A stretch of DNA of 64,000 bases from Tetramitus jugosus (lineage: Eukaryota > Heterolobosea > Eutetramitea > Acrasida > Vahlkampfiidae), in NCBI GenBank assembly GCA_937625935.1, contig OW569348.1, positions 248,001 to 312,000 on the forward strand. Direction: 5' to 3'. Below are positions 1 to 9,011 of the stretch, in pieces. Position 1 is the stretch's first letter; each line of letters opens with the position of its first letter. The translations under genes and the position numbers were made by a program. The notes below the pieces were generated by a model that searched no databases, was not told the DNA's origin, and saw only the letters and a list, made by a program, of their open reading frames with translations.

Positions 1-117
1 ATGGACAGATTGCATGTGTTCCCTGATGCTGAGCATCCATTTGAGACTCAACAACCAATATTATATGATCCATTAGGAAAGGACGCAATCTTTAGTGAAA
101 TTATTGAGATTAAATAA
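1..117 (+). CDS. C-terminal tail of an unknown protein, cut by the left edge
   Basis: The frame is open from base 1 and ends at TAA (115-117), giving 38 residues, hydrophilic and acidic, with the ending SEIIEIK. The ATG at base 1 is simply where the window begins and need not be the start. The gene would be convergent with TRAPPC1. I do not recognise the family. The short length means it could be a chance open frame, although the residue composition looks like real protein. Confidence 0.4.
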   Translation: MDRLHVFPDAEHPFETQQPILYDPLGKDAIFSEIIEIK

Positions 118-510
118 GAATTCGTGTGCTTTTTTTTCATCCGATACATATTCATGATGTGTTAATGTTCTCGGTATGAAAGGAACAATGAAAATGCAAG
201 TTACTATTGCTGCACTGGATGCCAAATGAATCTTCTCCCAGGCACAACATTCTTGCGTGAACAATCGTGGTGAGCTCTTTGCAGGACAATTTTTTATAAG
301 TTAATTTTTTTCTTTTGTACAATGTTCGTTTGCATCAACTTCTTTTGCATGTTCTTTCTTGTTGTCCAATGAACCATACCTTCTGTCTTAGTCTTTCACA
401 TTCCAGGCAGAGATGTCAAGTTGCACGTAGCTCCTTGTCAAACTATAGGCAGTGGTAATGATCATGTCCAACCGCAGTAGTAGTAGTAGTAATGATTGTC
501 TCCTGTTTAC
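118..510. other. Intergenic region, no gene seen
   Basis: AT-rich sequence between two convergent gene ends. It includes a short AGT trinucleotide run (about 476-492). The open frame on the minus strand at 73-264 overlaps the coding tail on the left and has no family resemblance. I see no RNA gene here. Confidence 0.6.
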
Positions 511-999
511 TCACTGCATATAAGTATCCACATATCTCGTCACACTATCCGCAAACAAATAACAATTAATCTTCTCGTGCAAATTGTACAGTGGATTGGA
601 GATGACATATGGTACAAAGAACTTTGTGTAGATATCGGTCATTTGGTTGTCGAAATCTGGCGCATTCGTATCTGTTAGGAAAATGAACTTGAAACCAGTG
701 GGCGACTCATAAAAATGAAGCTTATAGGTGCTCGTGTTGAATGATCGAAAGTTTTCATTCTCTTTGGGTGCAATACCTTGAACAAAGGCCTTGAGTGAGT
801 AGACTAGACCGTACATGAGCTTCATATCACCCTCCAACCTGATCAATTCCTTCTTTGATCGTTGTTTTTCAAACATTTGAGCCGTTTGTGGTGAATTGGG
901 AGTGTTGGTTCCACTTGAAGCGAGCCTACTGGCGTTAAAGTCCTTGTAGAAGATACATTCTCCTTGTTTGTTGTAAATGTAGCAATTGTACACAACCAT
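511..999 (-). CDS. TRAPPC1: TRAPP complex subunit 1 (Bet5/TRAPPC1), longin-like
   Basis: A 162-residue single-exon protein. TRAPPC1/Bet5 is a small core subunit of the TRAPP tethering complexes, which act as the exchange factor for Rab1/Ypt1 in ER-Golgi traffic. The N-terminus (MVVYNCYIYNKQGECIFY) is the family's longin-type first strand. The stretches KLMYGLVYSLKAFV and YKLHFYESPTGFKFIFLTD match the most conserved part of the family, and the end has the usual NPLY...FADSVTRYVDTY pattern. There is a modest Ser/Thr/Asn-rich insertion at about residues 25-45, where many orthologues have a short linker. It starts 174 bp from the divergent gene on the right, so the two probably share a promoter region. 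Family call is firm. Confidence 0.93.
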   Translation of the reverse strand: MVVYNCYIYNKQGECIFYKDFNASRLASSGTNTPNSPQTAQMFEKQRSKKELIRLEGDMKLMYGLVYSLKAFVQGIAPKENENFRSFNTSTYKLHFYESPTGFKFIFLTDTNAPDFDNQMTDIYTKFFVPYVISNPLYNLHEKINCYLFADSVTRYVDTYMQ

Positions 1000-1173
1000 G
1001 CTTCCTCAAATCAAAAAACTGTATGTGCTGTTCTTGTCTGCTTGTCTGTGATGTTGTTCTGCTTGGAGTTTACAATCGGCGAAAAGTGAACATCGGAAAA
1101 AATTGTTTGAAAAACGCAACAAAAAAAAGTCTAGAGACCAACATCTTTATTTTCGTAATCACCAACAAAGCAA

Positions 1174-1705
1174 ATGTCTGACATTGTTTCATCCGTGGCA
1201 CTCTCCAAGAGAAACCAACATTTCCAATCAGTGTTTGAGAACCCATCTATTTGGGACTGCACAGTTCACACAAGAAAGCAACACTGGTTTTATGTTGCAG
1301 GATGGACCGCTGCATCAGGATTCGGTGGATGGCTCTATGGTATGTAATTTCATCAAGATTGATCCTTTGCTTTATGCCTTCATGTCAGTACCAGCATTTG
1401 GCGCTCACTCTGCTTTTTTTTGCCGCAATCATTTTTCCTTTTTTACAAAAAACTGGCGAATTTTCTTCTTTGGAAACAACACAGGATGGCCAACAAGAAA
1501 GCTTAGCTCTAGATGCGCAGCTGGCATTAGTTTGCTATGTGGTATTGCTTTGTGCCAACAAGACACCTTCTTACGGTTGAAGGGATACAGAGAGAACAGC
1601 CTTGAATTGGCAAAGTTCGGTATTGAAAAGAAACAATTGGTGAAGATTACAAAGAAGAGACCACAAAATCTTGCTGCTCATAATGAAGAGCAAGAAGATG
1701 CCTAA
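1174..1705 (+). CDS. Small two-helix membrane protein, candidate complex I 21-kDa-type subunit
   Basis: Spliced model: exon 1174-1339, GT-AG intron 1340-1484, exon 1485-1705, giving 128 residues from ATG 1174. The join restores one frame (GWLYG then GWPTRK). Two hydrophobic segments surround the junction (WFYVAGWTAASGFGGWLYG and CAAGISLLCGIALC), followed by RLKGYRENSLELAKFG and a charged tail. This layout, two helices followed by an R-x-x-G-[YW]-x-EN motif, recalls the N-terminal domain of the fungal/plant NADH-ubiquinone oxidoreductase 21-kDa subunit (NUXM type), which would place it in the mitochondrial inner membrane. The resemblance is from memory and partial. Another small mitochondrial membrane protein is possible. 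The gene structure is more secure than the name. Confidence 0.5.
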
Positions 1706-1737
1706 ACAATTTTTTTTGGACATCCTGTTTTGTCGAA

Positions 1738-1999
1738 ATGGATCCTGTCAACAACAAACATACGTTTGTTATTGTTGATGCTGCTTTGTTCAATACCAAA
1801 AGACAAATATGGACTATGTTTCAGTCACATAATGAAGGAGGAGGTAACCTGTTGATTATTATTAAAGCTAAAGAAATTCTTGCTTTCTATTTTTGTGATC
1901 TTATGTGAAGAATCACCAATCAATCTCGCTCCTATCACAAAGCCCATCTCAAGAAGAATGCAGAGTATTGGTGAGTATCAGGAGAGATTGACTATGTAG
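1738..1999 (+). CDS. Possible small spliced gene of unknown function
   Basis: ATG 1738 opens a frame that reaches a GT donor at 1844. Joining to an AG acceptor at 1910 (67-nt intron with a pyrimidine-rich end) continues in frame for another 29 codons to TAG at 1997-1999, giving 64 residues beginning MDPVNNKHTFVIVDAAL. Intron size and sites are like those of neighbouring genes. No family is recognised. The alternative is that this is simply the 3' flank of the preceding gene and the leader of the RhoGEF gene. Confidence 0.27.
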
Positions 2000-2300
2000 A
2001 CCTCAACTTATGCTTCTGTGAATGGGGCGACGAAGGACTGCATGTACCTAGTGCCTCGATGAACCATAACCCAAGTGAATTCCTGGGCTCAGAATCGTCC
2101 GCGGATATCACCTCCAAAGGCCAAAATATGGATGACAGACGACGTCGGTTGTCAAAAATTCTTCAGCGTGGGTCACCGAAAAAAAACGTACAGAAAAAAA
2201 ATACCAATCTCTCTCTTGTTGTGACATCGAACTTTTGACACCATCCTACCACAGAGAGGTAATCAATTATCAGAAAAACGAACCAAACACATAGAATTTG
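2000..2300. other. Upstream region of the RhoGEF gene, no gene seen
   Basis: About 300 bp with stops in all frames. It has A-runs at about 2180-2205 just before the RhoGEF coding region. It is probably leader and promoter. No RNA fold or repeat stands out. Confidence 0.5.
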
Positions 2301-4877
2301 ATGTCCAGTCCTGTACCTCCTCCATCCCTTTCTGAGAGAGTCTCTCGAAAGGGTGCACCTCCACCAGCACCTCTACTCTCTCCGTCATCTTCATCCTCAT
2401 CGCCGTCATCACCAGTACCGTCCAATAGTAGTAGAGCAAATACTCCGACGCCGGTGAGTGATGCCAATGTATCAGAAACTCCCATTTCACCTGATGGTGA
2501 TCTCTCTCCGTCAACTAATAATAATATCGGTAGTAGTAATAGTAATAGTAGTAGTATTAATGAAAATGACAAGAAGAAATCGAAACCACCACTGCCGAGC
2601 AGAAATCGCAGAAATTGTGCGCTGTTGAGAAAATCGGTTGCTCAAGGCATTTGGGATGCGTCGATGGCGGCGACATTGAACGATGACGGAACGGGTGATG
2701 AGAGTGATGAGCATTCATTGTCGTCAGCTTCACCCTTTACACCATCACAACCGTCATCACCATTCCCATCATCATCATCATCATCACAAGAATCATCATC
2801 ATCAACGACAACACAAGAAGAAGAGCCACAAAATGTAACAATAACAGAAGACGAACAAACAACATCAACACCGACACCAACAACAACAACATCAGCATTA
2901 GAACAACAAGAGCTATCATTAGCTAACAGTGAGGAGTCACCAACGTCAGAAACACCAAGAAAGAAGCTTGCCAGTGAAAAAACAAAAGATGAGCAACGAA
3001 TGGACGTGATCAACGAGATTGTCGCATCAGAGGAACGATATGTCGAAGGTCTTCATTATCTCGATCATTGCTACATTAGTCCACTCAAGCTTATTTTGGC
3101 GCTGCCCACCAACAATCCCAAAGAAATGATTACAATGAAGGAGTTTGGCGCCATTTTCCAGAGTATTTTTGTGATACGAAAGGTGAATGAATTTTTGTTG
3201 TCAATGCTCAAGGCGTTGCTCGCAGGCGAAGCAAAGGAGAATGAAGACAGTATTGGCAAGATTTTTTTGAGTGTGGGTCCCATGCTCAAAACCTATTCAG
3301 ACTATGTGAACAATTATGACTCTATTGTGAGAAATGTGAAGGAGTTGAGAAAGAACAGGCCAAAGTTTGATGGTTTTATGACTGCAGTAGAGAATAGAGC
3401 TCTTCGAGGAGGAAAGGTTCACTTCTTCTCATACATGGTATCCCCAGTGCAACGTATTCCAAGATACAATCTGCTGCTGAGAGAGTTGATTCGTTTCACT
3501 GAAGAAGAGCACGACGACTATGGCAATCTGTCAAAGGCACTTGACTTGACACAGGAGATTAGTGCCCATGTCAATTCTAGATTACATCTCATGGATCAGC
3601 AAAAGAAGGCAATTGATCTACAGCGGACGATTCCAAACATTGAACAATACATTGGCGATTTCTTGCACGGAGGTCGAAGGATATTGTTCGATGGACCTGT
3701 ATATACGAAGAAAAAGTCATTGGTCTCCGACAAGTCCAAAGAATATGTACTTTATTTGATGAATGATTTGTTTCTTCTGGTCAGGAAGAACAAGTATCAA
3801 GTGCACGGATTTCTGAACGAGACGCCTCAATTATGGGTGTTCGCTGATCCAGCACACAATGAAGTGTTCACACTTGTGACACAGGCTCAAGTGTACAGAT
3901 TCCATGCAGAGAGTGCAGAGAGAAGGAATGCATGGGTCGATCGTATCACAGACGCCATTTCAGAAAGTCAAAAGCTTATTACCGGATCAAAGGAAAACAT
4001 GGCAAAGGCTGTTCTACATAGGAGAATTGGTCGCAATGGTGATCCTGTTCGGATCGTCATGGCACAGACAACCAATGTAAGTGGCGGTTGCGAATTCAAT
4101 TCAGGAGATCACCTGATTGTGCACTATGAATTTAATGATGGGACAGGCATTGTGTCGCTTGCTAGAGACAATACACTGGCAGTCAGAGTACCAGTCAGTT
4201 GCTACCGAGAAATGGCAATCAGCGAGAAATTGGCTTGCGAGTACATTACTAATTCTGAAAGGCAGAAACTCTCCAAGGAGTTTTCCAACTCTGGGGCCAA
4301 CACCCCACGAAGCTGTCTCAGTGACGAATCGGCGGATAATGATGACAACACAGACGATGTGTCTAGTGATGTTATGGATCCTAGCCCTCGGCCGTTGCAT
4401 GGACAGTCAAGTAACAACAAGAGTCAAAAGATTGTTCCAGCACTGCCGACTGCGTCCAAGGCGCAGGATTCAACTTCGCCAAGGGAGAAGGAAACAAGAA
4501 GAGACAGCCTTACGTCTCGCGTCCGTAATATATTATCTCCAAGGCATACTGAAGACCACAATGCTGCTTCTGCCTTGAAGAGTCCAAGGCACTCTGACCA
4601 AATCGCTACCCCGCCTCCGCCTCCTGCTCGTTCGAGAAGAATGTCCTGCAATGATGGTCAACTTCAAGTCTCTGAGAAAGATTTGGCGTCGAAGATTCCT
4701 TTGCTTCAAAAGTCGCCCAGAGATGCAGCAAGAACAGGTTCTGTTAAGCTCAGCCCGAATCACTTGGAAGATCAGACAGCCGATGAGAAACCAGTTGCCC
4801 CTTGGATGCTAGAGCTGAAGCAAAAGCGTCTTCGCCCAAAAGCAACAGAGGAAGGAACAGATCCACCAAAGCTATAA
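2301..4877 (+). CDS. Rho guanine nucleotide exchange factor (DH-PH protein)
   Basis: An 858-residue protein from ATG 2301; the frame also opens three bases upstream, but at a TTG. Residues 1-230 are a low-complexity Ser/Pro/Thr/Asn tract written largely in TCA/ACA/AGT repeats. A DH (RhoGEF) domain spans about 233-440: it begins with the family hallmark VINEIVASEERYVEGL and contains the QRIPRYNLLLRELI helix typical of the catalytic core. A PH domain follows at about 455-560, ending in the expected Trp-containing helix (NAWVDRITDAI). Residues about 567-640 could be a small beta-rich SH3-like module. The remainder is Ser/Pro-rich with repeated SPR motifs. It should load GTP onto a Rho/Rac-type GTPase at the membrane. 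The target cannot be read from sequence. Confidence 0.92.
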   Translation: MSSPVPPPSLSERVSRKGAPPPAPLLSPSSSSSSPSSPVPSNSSRANTPTPVSDANVSETPISPDGDLSPSTNNNIGSSNSNSSSINENDKKKSKPPLPSRNRRNCALLRKSVAQGIWDASMAATLNDDGTGDESDEHSLSSASPFTPSQPSSPFPSSSSSSQESSSSTTTQEEEPQNVTITEDEQTTSTPTPTTTTSALEQQELSLANSEESPTSETPRKKLASEKTKDEQRMDVINEIVASEERYVEGLHYLDHCYISPLKLILALPTNNPKEMITMKEFGAIFQSIFVIRKVNEFLLSMLKALLAGEAKENEDSIGKIFLSVGPMLKTYSDYVNNYDSIVRNVKELRKNRPKFDGFMTAVENRALRGGKVHFFSYMVSPVQRIPRYNLLLRELIRFTEEEHDDYGNLSKALDLTQEISAHVNSRLHLMDQQKKAIDLQRTIPNIEQYIGDFLHGGRRILFDGPVYTKKKSLVSDKSKEYVLYLMNDLFLLVRKNKYQVHGFLNETPQLWVFADPAHNEVFTLVTQAQVYRFHAESAERRNAWVDRITDAISESQKLITGSKENMAKAVLHRRIGRNGDPVRIVMAQTTNVSGGCEFNSGDHLIVHYEFNDGTGIVSLARDNTLAVRVPVSCYREMAISEKLACEYITNSERQKLSKEFSNSGANTPRSCLSDESADNDDNTDDVSSDVMDPSPRPLHGQSSNNKSQKIVPALPTASKAQDSTSPREKETRRDSLTSRVRNILSPRHTEDHNAASALKSPRHSDQIATPPPPPARSRRMSCNDGQLQVSEKDLASKIPLLQKSPRDAARTGSVKLSPNHLEDQTADEKPVAPWMLELKQKRLRPKATEEGTDPPKL

Positions 4878-4892
4878 TATAATGCAGAAGTT

Positions 4893-6617
4893 TCATTTTG
4901 TTTTGAATGATTGTATGGCCTTCAATAGTTCTTTTCTTCTTGCCTCATCTTCGTCGAAGGGGATGGCTCTCATAGCAAACTGAAGGAACCACAAAGGCGC
5001 TGAAGAGCGCAATGATCTCTGTTCCATGTCGTCACATATGATGTAGCTAAGCTTTTTCCAGTCGTGTACAAATGGAGAGAAGAGAGCTGTTACTTCGGAA
5101 TCCATGAGAGACAGATTCATAATCGTAATGAGTGCACATTCTCTGAAGGTCGGATGCATCAATATGAGGTCGAATGATTGAGAGTTTCTCTGAACAACGA
5201 TTGCCTTCTTTTCGATACAAGTGTCAAACAACCCTGTTGATCTCGCTGTTTTATCATGTTCCAGGTTACTATAGAGAAGATCCATAATCGTCTCTGCAAT
5301 CATCGACCCTTCTCCAGAGAACATATCGGGCATGAGTCGCATGAGTTGTGACAAATTTGCAATACAAATGAGTAAATAGTGTTCGACTTTGAAATTAAGT
5401 GTTGTTGCTTCTGTGATCGTCGTACTCCTAACTTCACAGAATAAGTTGAATAGTTGTGTACCCACTGTCGAATTGTTTTTCATCAGAGTATATCCATGCC
5501 ATTGATGCAATTTTGTCCTCGAAAAAGGTGGAGTCATGTCACAAGGAAAGTACAACAATAATGATAGTATCTCTGCACAATGTTCCAGTTGGTTTCCTTG
5601 TTCATTACGAGACTTTAGCAATTCTTCCATCAATTGTACAATCTCTGCCAATACAGGAGAATAAATGGTTGCAAATCGATCAACAAGTGCAATCGGCAAA
5701 ATAGCAATCATGGTCATTAGCACTTGATCCTCGATCAATACAATCAATTTTTGGGTCGATTCTTCCATTACGAACTGATACTCATGACTTCGAAAGAAAT
5801 GTAAAAATTGAGAGCAATGAACAACGAGATGAGCCGATTTCTCTTCATACTTCTTCACAAATCCAGTCTTGTAACTCAGGATGACAATGGTTTGCAACGT
5901 TTGAAAGAAAACGTTTAGAACTTCAGAGTTCTTCCAATCATTCTTTGCAAACACGAGTAAAATATTGTAAAACACATGGAAATACCCTTCCATTTCATCC
6001 AATTGCTTCTCCCTCATTTCAATCTCCTCAGGTATCGTAAACTGTTCCTTGAACACGGTTTGAATAATCTGAAATTGCATTACAATAATCTTGAAGCGTA
6101 AATTGTCCAACAAAAGCAACGATTGATCACCTGATACAATGGAAGACAGCGACGAAGATGCCAAAATTCCAAATTCTTGTCCAGACGACGATGACTGATG
6201 ATTCAAGTCACCTTCACATTCACTCTCATCCAAACATTCATCATCCTTGTTCTCTCTTGAATCATTTTCATCAACTCTCACACTCATTGTGCTCTTATTG
6301 GATCGCTCAACAAGACGAGAAAACTTTTCACAGTCAATCAGCTCTACAGTCACCCTTTCCATGTATAAGAGTAGACCTGCCTCTAAAAACTCCTTGATCA
6401 ATTGATTGATCAGTTCTGGATCTCTTGTGCTCAAATGCTTCTGTATCATGACAATATCACTGAACCAATCATGAACACGATGCAAATCATCATGTGACTC
6501 GATTGACTGAGCAAATTGGTTGCGCAGTTTGGAGAGACGATCTTGCTTGTCTGTCAGTGCCATGATGCAGTGAAGACAGCGGTCAGTGTCTTGGATGTGA
6601 CCTCCAAAGAAACTCAT
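4893..6617 (-). CDS. Unknown large helical protein, possibly an alpha-solenoid
   Basis: Start chosen at ATG 6615-6617 (MSFFGG). The frame runs further upstream only from a TTG. It encodes 574 residues. Most of the protein is predicted by eye to be helical, with Leu/Ile-rich amphipathic segments separated by short loops and one acidic Ser-rich loop at about 125-160. This is the look of an armadillo/HEAT-like solenoid, but I recognise no family motif. The tail (DEDEARRKELLKAIQSF) is a charged helix. It is convergent with the RhoGEF gene, with only 15 bp between the stops, and its start lies about 85 bp from the 3' end of the VWA gene on the same strand. Confidence 0.75.
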   Translation of the reverse strand: MSFFGGHIQDTDRCLHCIMALTDKQDRLSKLRNQFAQSIESHDDLHRVHDWFSDIVMIQKHLSTRDPELINQLIKEFLEAGLLLYMERVTVELIDCEKFSRLVERSNKSTMSVRVDENDSRENKDDECLDESECEGDLNHQSSSSGQEFGILASSSLSSIVSGDQSLLLLDNLRFKIIVMQFQIIQTVFKEQFTIPEEIEMREKQLDEMEGYFHVFYNILLVFAKNDWKNSEVLNVFFQTLQTIVILSYKTGFVKKYEEKSAHLVVHCSQFLHFFRSHEYQFVMEESTQKLIVLIEDQVLMTMIAILPIALVDRFATIYSPVLAEIVQLMEELLKSRNEQGNQLEHCAEILSLLLYFPCDMTPPFSRTKLHQWHGYTLMKNNSTVGTQLFNLFCEVRSTTITEATTLNFKVEHYLLICIANLSQLMRLMPDMFSGEGSMIAETIMDLLYSNLEHDKTARSTGLFDTCIEKKAIVVQRNSQSFDLILMHPTFRECALITIMNLSLMDSEVTALFSPFVHDWKKLSYIICDDMEQRSLRSSAPLWFLQFAMRAIPFDEDEARRKELLKAIQSFKTK

Positions 6618-6702
6618 TTTTTTCAAGTCAAAGATCCTTTGTTTTATGTGTGTAAGCTTGCACAAAAAGAAATTGAAGTTTGGATCAGATTAATTTTATT
6701 CT

Positions 6703-8097
6703 TTACTTTTTCAAGAAGGAAGAAGCTTCAGACTTCTTCTTCATCTTGGAGCTGGTCACATAGCAAGCTTGAGCAGCAGACTTTGTGTTGGTGGATCTCT
6801 CATAGTTGGAACTCATCCAATAATTGTTCATCTTCTTGCTACCAATTGATTCATATTCTGACTTGCTTTGCATATCACCCAAGCAATCTTCCAAGTCCTG
6901 CACCAATCCTTGGCAAAAGTTTTCCTTTGAGGTGTCAGATTGTTGGATATTTGCTACGGTGCTTTGTAGCAACTTTCTAGCTTCTTCCAACTTGTTTTGG
7001 TTGGCCAAGTTTCTACCGAGTTCCAATGCTCTGGCACACTCGACTCTGTTTCTCTGTTCGTCCAATGTTGGGTTGACAGAGACGTTAGGTGGCATGGTGT
7101 CCACTCTAGCAATCTTTGCAATTTGTTCCACAGAAACGCTCTCGGTTTCAATCACATTAAAGTAGTTGAGGGTAACTTGGACCAATTCTTGCACTTCGAC
7201 TGCAGTACTCACATCGTTCAACTTGACGGTGAACACTAGATTCTTTGATTCTTCACTGTACAGGTCACCAACAATGATTTCAATGTGGTTCAATGGATCA
7301 ACTTCAGTCTTTCTGTATGAAGAGAGAATAGATCCGATCTCAACTCCGTTTTGCCTAGTCTTAATAGTAACCTTAATGTTTTGAGCGAGGACAGACAACA
7401 AACCACCGAGGCAGTCACTGAATGTCTCAGGGATTGCTTCTGCAGTTTCGAGGTAGTAGTAGAGACCATTACCGGCCTCACTGACAGCTCTCAACATGTT
7501 GGCATCGTGATCAGCTCCAAAACCAAATGAGAACACTGAGACAGATCTTCCAATTTGTTCAAGCTTGTTTCTAACGGCAACAACAATCTCAGAGCTCTTG
7601 CTGATACCTTCATTGGCCAAACCGTCAGTGAAAACGAGAAGTGAAGTCACAGTGTCAGCAGTAGATCTGTCCTTTGTAGCTCCCACGATATCCAATCCTT
7701 GCAACACGCCACCACAGAGGTTCGTGCAGCTACCAGGGTAAATTTGAGAGATGAGTTTCTTGGCTTCTTCCTTGCCGTCTGCGTCCATCAATCTTGATGT
7801 GAGAACGGTGCTAATATCAGAGTCAAACAAAACCAGAGACAACTTGTCCATCTCCTTCAATTGTTCCACCATGAACAACAGTGTCTTCTTCATCAGTTCA
7901 ATCTTCTCTCCGCTCATGGAACCAGATTTGTCAATGACACAGACAATGTCAATAGGGGCTCTGCCTCCAGTCTCTTCAGAGTCGTAGTGAGGTGCCGTGA
8001 GGGTGACCATAGTGTACAGTTCCTTGCTTTGTGGACTGAGAGTTACCATTGGGTACTCTGTGGTAATTTTCATGCTCAGGTTGGTTGCAGATGTCAT
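6703..8097 (-). CDS. von Willebrand factor type A (VWA) domain protein
   Basis: A 464-residue single-exon protein. The VWA domain spans about residues 45-235. It starts at IDIVCVIDKSGSMSGEKI with a complete metal-ion-dependent adhesion site (D-x-S-x-S), has a Thr in SCTNLCGG, and a later Asp in LLVFTDGLANEG. The part after it (VSSYRKTEVDPLNHIEI and the beta strands around it) resembles the second domain of bacterial and protist VWA proteins of the YfbK/CoxE-like or inter-alpha-inhibitor-like group. No signal peptide is seen, so a cytosolic role is likely. Codons are strongly biased (AAG, TTG, AAC), as in highly expressed genes such as RPL11 and HSP70 here, so it is probably abundant. Partner and role are unknown. 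Confidence 0.85.
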   Translation of the reverse strand: MTSATNLSMKITTEYPMVTLSPQSKELYTMVTLTAPHYDSEETGGRAPIDIVCVIDKSGSMSGEKIELMKKTLLFMVEQLKEMDKLSLVLFDSDISTVLTSRLMDADGKEEAKKLISQIYPGSCTNLCGGVLQGLDIVGATKDRSTADTVTSLLVFTDGLANEGISKSSEIVVAVRNKLEQIGRSVSVFSFGFGADHDANMLRAVSEAGNGLYYYLETAEAIPETFSDCLGGLLSVLAQNIKVTIKTRQNGVEIGSILSSYRKTEVDPLNHIEIIVGDLYSEESKNLVFTVKLNDVSTAVEVQELVQVTLNYFNVIETESVSVEQIAKIARVDTMPPNVSVNPTLDEQRNRVECARALELGRNLANQNKLEEARKLLQSTVANIQQSDTSKENFCQGLVQDLEDCLGDMQSKSEYESIGSKKMNNYWMSSNYERSTNTKSAAQACYVTSSKMKKKSEASSFLKK

Positions 8098-8419
8098 TTT
8101 GAAAATGTAAGTGGCTTAGGCTTGTGTGTACAAACAGTAATAAGTAATTACAGGGGTTGGTTCTTGTGTTTTGTTGTAGTTTGTTGTGGAACGAAAAGAA
8201 CTCGTCACAAATTGATGTGCTTAAAAGGGCCACGAAGAACATTGCACCTGGAGAATGAACAGCACGATCAGTTCCAGTTCCAAGGAAGTACTGTTTCGGA
8301 AAAAAATGCAAAAATGTTGGCATTTTTTTCATGCATCCCTCTGAACGAAAAGGAATTCTTCTTTACTCTGAGTCAGTTCCACGAAGAAAAAAACACTGTG
8401 GCAAGCGCAGCGACGTAAA
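8098..8419. other. Upstream region of the VWA gene
   Basis: About 320 bp between the VWA start and the poly-T end of the retroelement remnant. A run of open codons on the plus strand (7861-8418) is antisense to the VWA gene over half its length and shows no family signal. It is taken as promoter and leader of the VWA gene. Confidence 0.5.
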
Positions 8420-8850
8420 TTTTTTTTTTTTTTAAATACAACCATTTCGGTTGCTCTTTTTATTGTCTTGCTTATTCACTTGCCTACGCTCGAAGAGCGT
8501 AGGCCCTGGTTAGTTACCAGTTGGTAGGCAATGATTCTCGGAGAGCGTCATTGCCGTTGATTACATTTATCCTTCGTTGTAGTGAACAGGTGGTGGAGAG
8601 TCTTAAGACATCTCCTCTTGACACTATTCACATAAGTTTTGGCTTTCTTCTGTGCCAATGGCTTCTTCATTCCTCCAGACATAAGACCCTCAGCGACCTC
8701 CATGATGGCGTCCGTTTCTATGCCCATCATTCCTTGCAGCAGTTCACGGCTAGACTTTTTGATTGGTTGCCTCACAACCTTTCCTTCCTTCAGTCGCACC
8801 ACGCAGCGAAGTAAAAAGCATCGACCCGACTTCGAATTCTTAATAAACAT
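8420..8850 (-). mobile_element. 3' remnant of a non-LTR-type retroelement with poly(A) tail and 3' hairpin
   Basis: Read on the minus strand. ATG 8848-8850 opens a 100-codon basic frame (ending KCNQRQ, stop at 8548-8550). Then come about 40 bp of spacer, a perfect 10-bp stem with a 3-nt loop (8482-8504), the sequence CAATAAAAAGAGCAACCG, and a 14-nt A-run (T-run 8420-8433 on the plus strand). The basic peptide segment is repeated on the plus strand at 12401-12595, and the hairpin plus tail is repeated at 63413-63507 next to a reverse-transcriptase fragment. A poly(A) end, dispersed copies and shared 3' structure point to a 5'-truncated LINE-type insertion. Its 5' end stops 5 bp before the tRNA-Trp gene, which is transcribed in the opposite direction. 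Confidence 0.65.
8482..8504 (-). repeat. 10-bp perfect hairpin in retroelement 3' region
   Basis: GCCTACGCTC, loop GAA, GAGCGTAGGC. The core ACGCTC-GAA-GAGCGT recurs at 63493-63507 in the LINE fragment. It sits between the remnant's stop codon and its poly(A) tail, where LINE-family RNAs often carry the structure recognised by their reverse transcriptase. Confidence 0.8.
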
Positions 8851-8855
8851 GGAAA

Positions 8856-8927
8856 GGGGGGTTAGCTCAGCGGTAGAGCATCTGACTCCAGATCAGCAGG
8901 TCGGGCGTTCAATTCGCTCACTCCTCA
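8856..8927 (+). tRNA. tRNA-Trp (anticodon CCA)
   Basis: All arms fold. Acceptor 8856-8862 pairs with 8920-8926 with two G-T pairs. D stem is GCTC/GAGC (8865-8868/8876-8879). The anticodon stem TCTGA pairs with TCAGC with a mismatch at its outermost position, around loop CTCCAGA, which gives anticodon CCA. T stem is GGGCG/CGCTC with loop TTCAATT. The discriminator is A (8927). A TTTT Pol III stop follows at 8933-8936. The TCTGACTCCAGATCAG core matches eukaryotic tRNA-Trp. No intron. Confidence 0.9.
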
Positions 8928-8932
8928 ATAGC

Positions 8933-8936
8933 TTTT
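8933..8936 (+). terminator. Pol III terminator of tRNA-Trp
   Basis: Four T residues six bases after the discriminator base of the tRNA gene, the usual RNA polymerase III stop. Confidence 0.7.
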
Positions 8937-9011
8937 ACTTGTTTTTTGTTGTTTGAATCTTTCGCGTTGTATTGATCACCTCACATATTTCACACAACTC
9001 AAATTCAAACA

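Noticed and set aside
1103-1705. Unspliced 200-codon reading of the small membrane-protein gene
   Set aside because: It reads through a clear intron and starts at a non-ATG codon. The spliced model gives a coherent two-helix protein.
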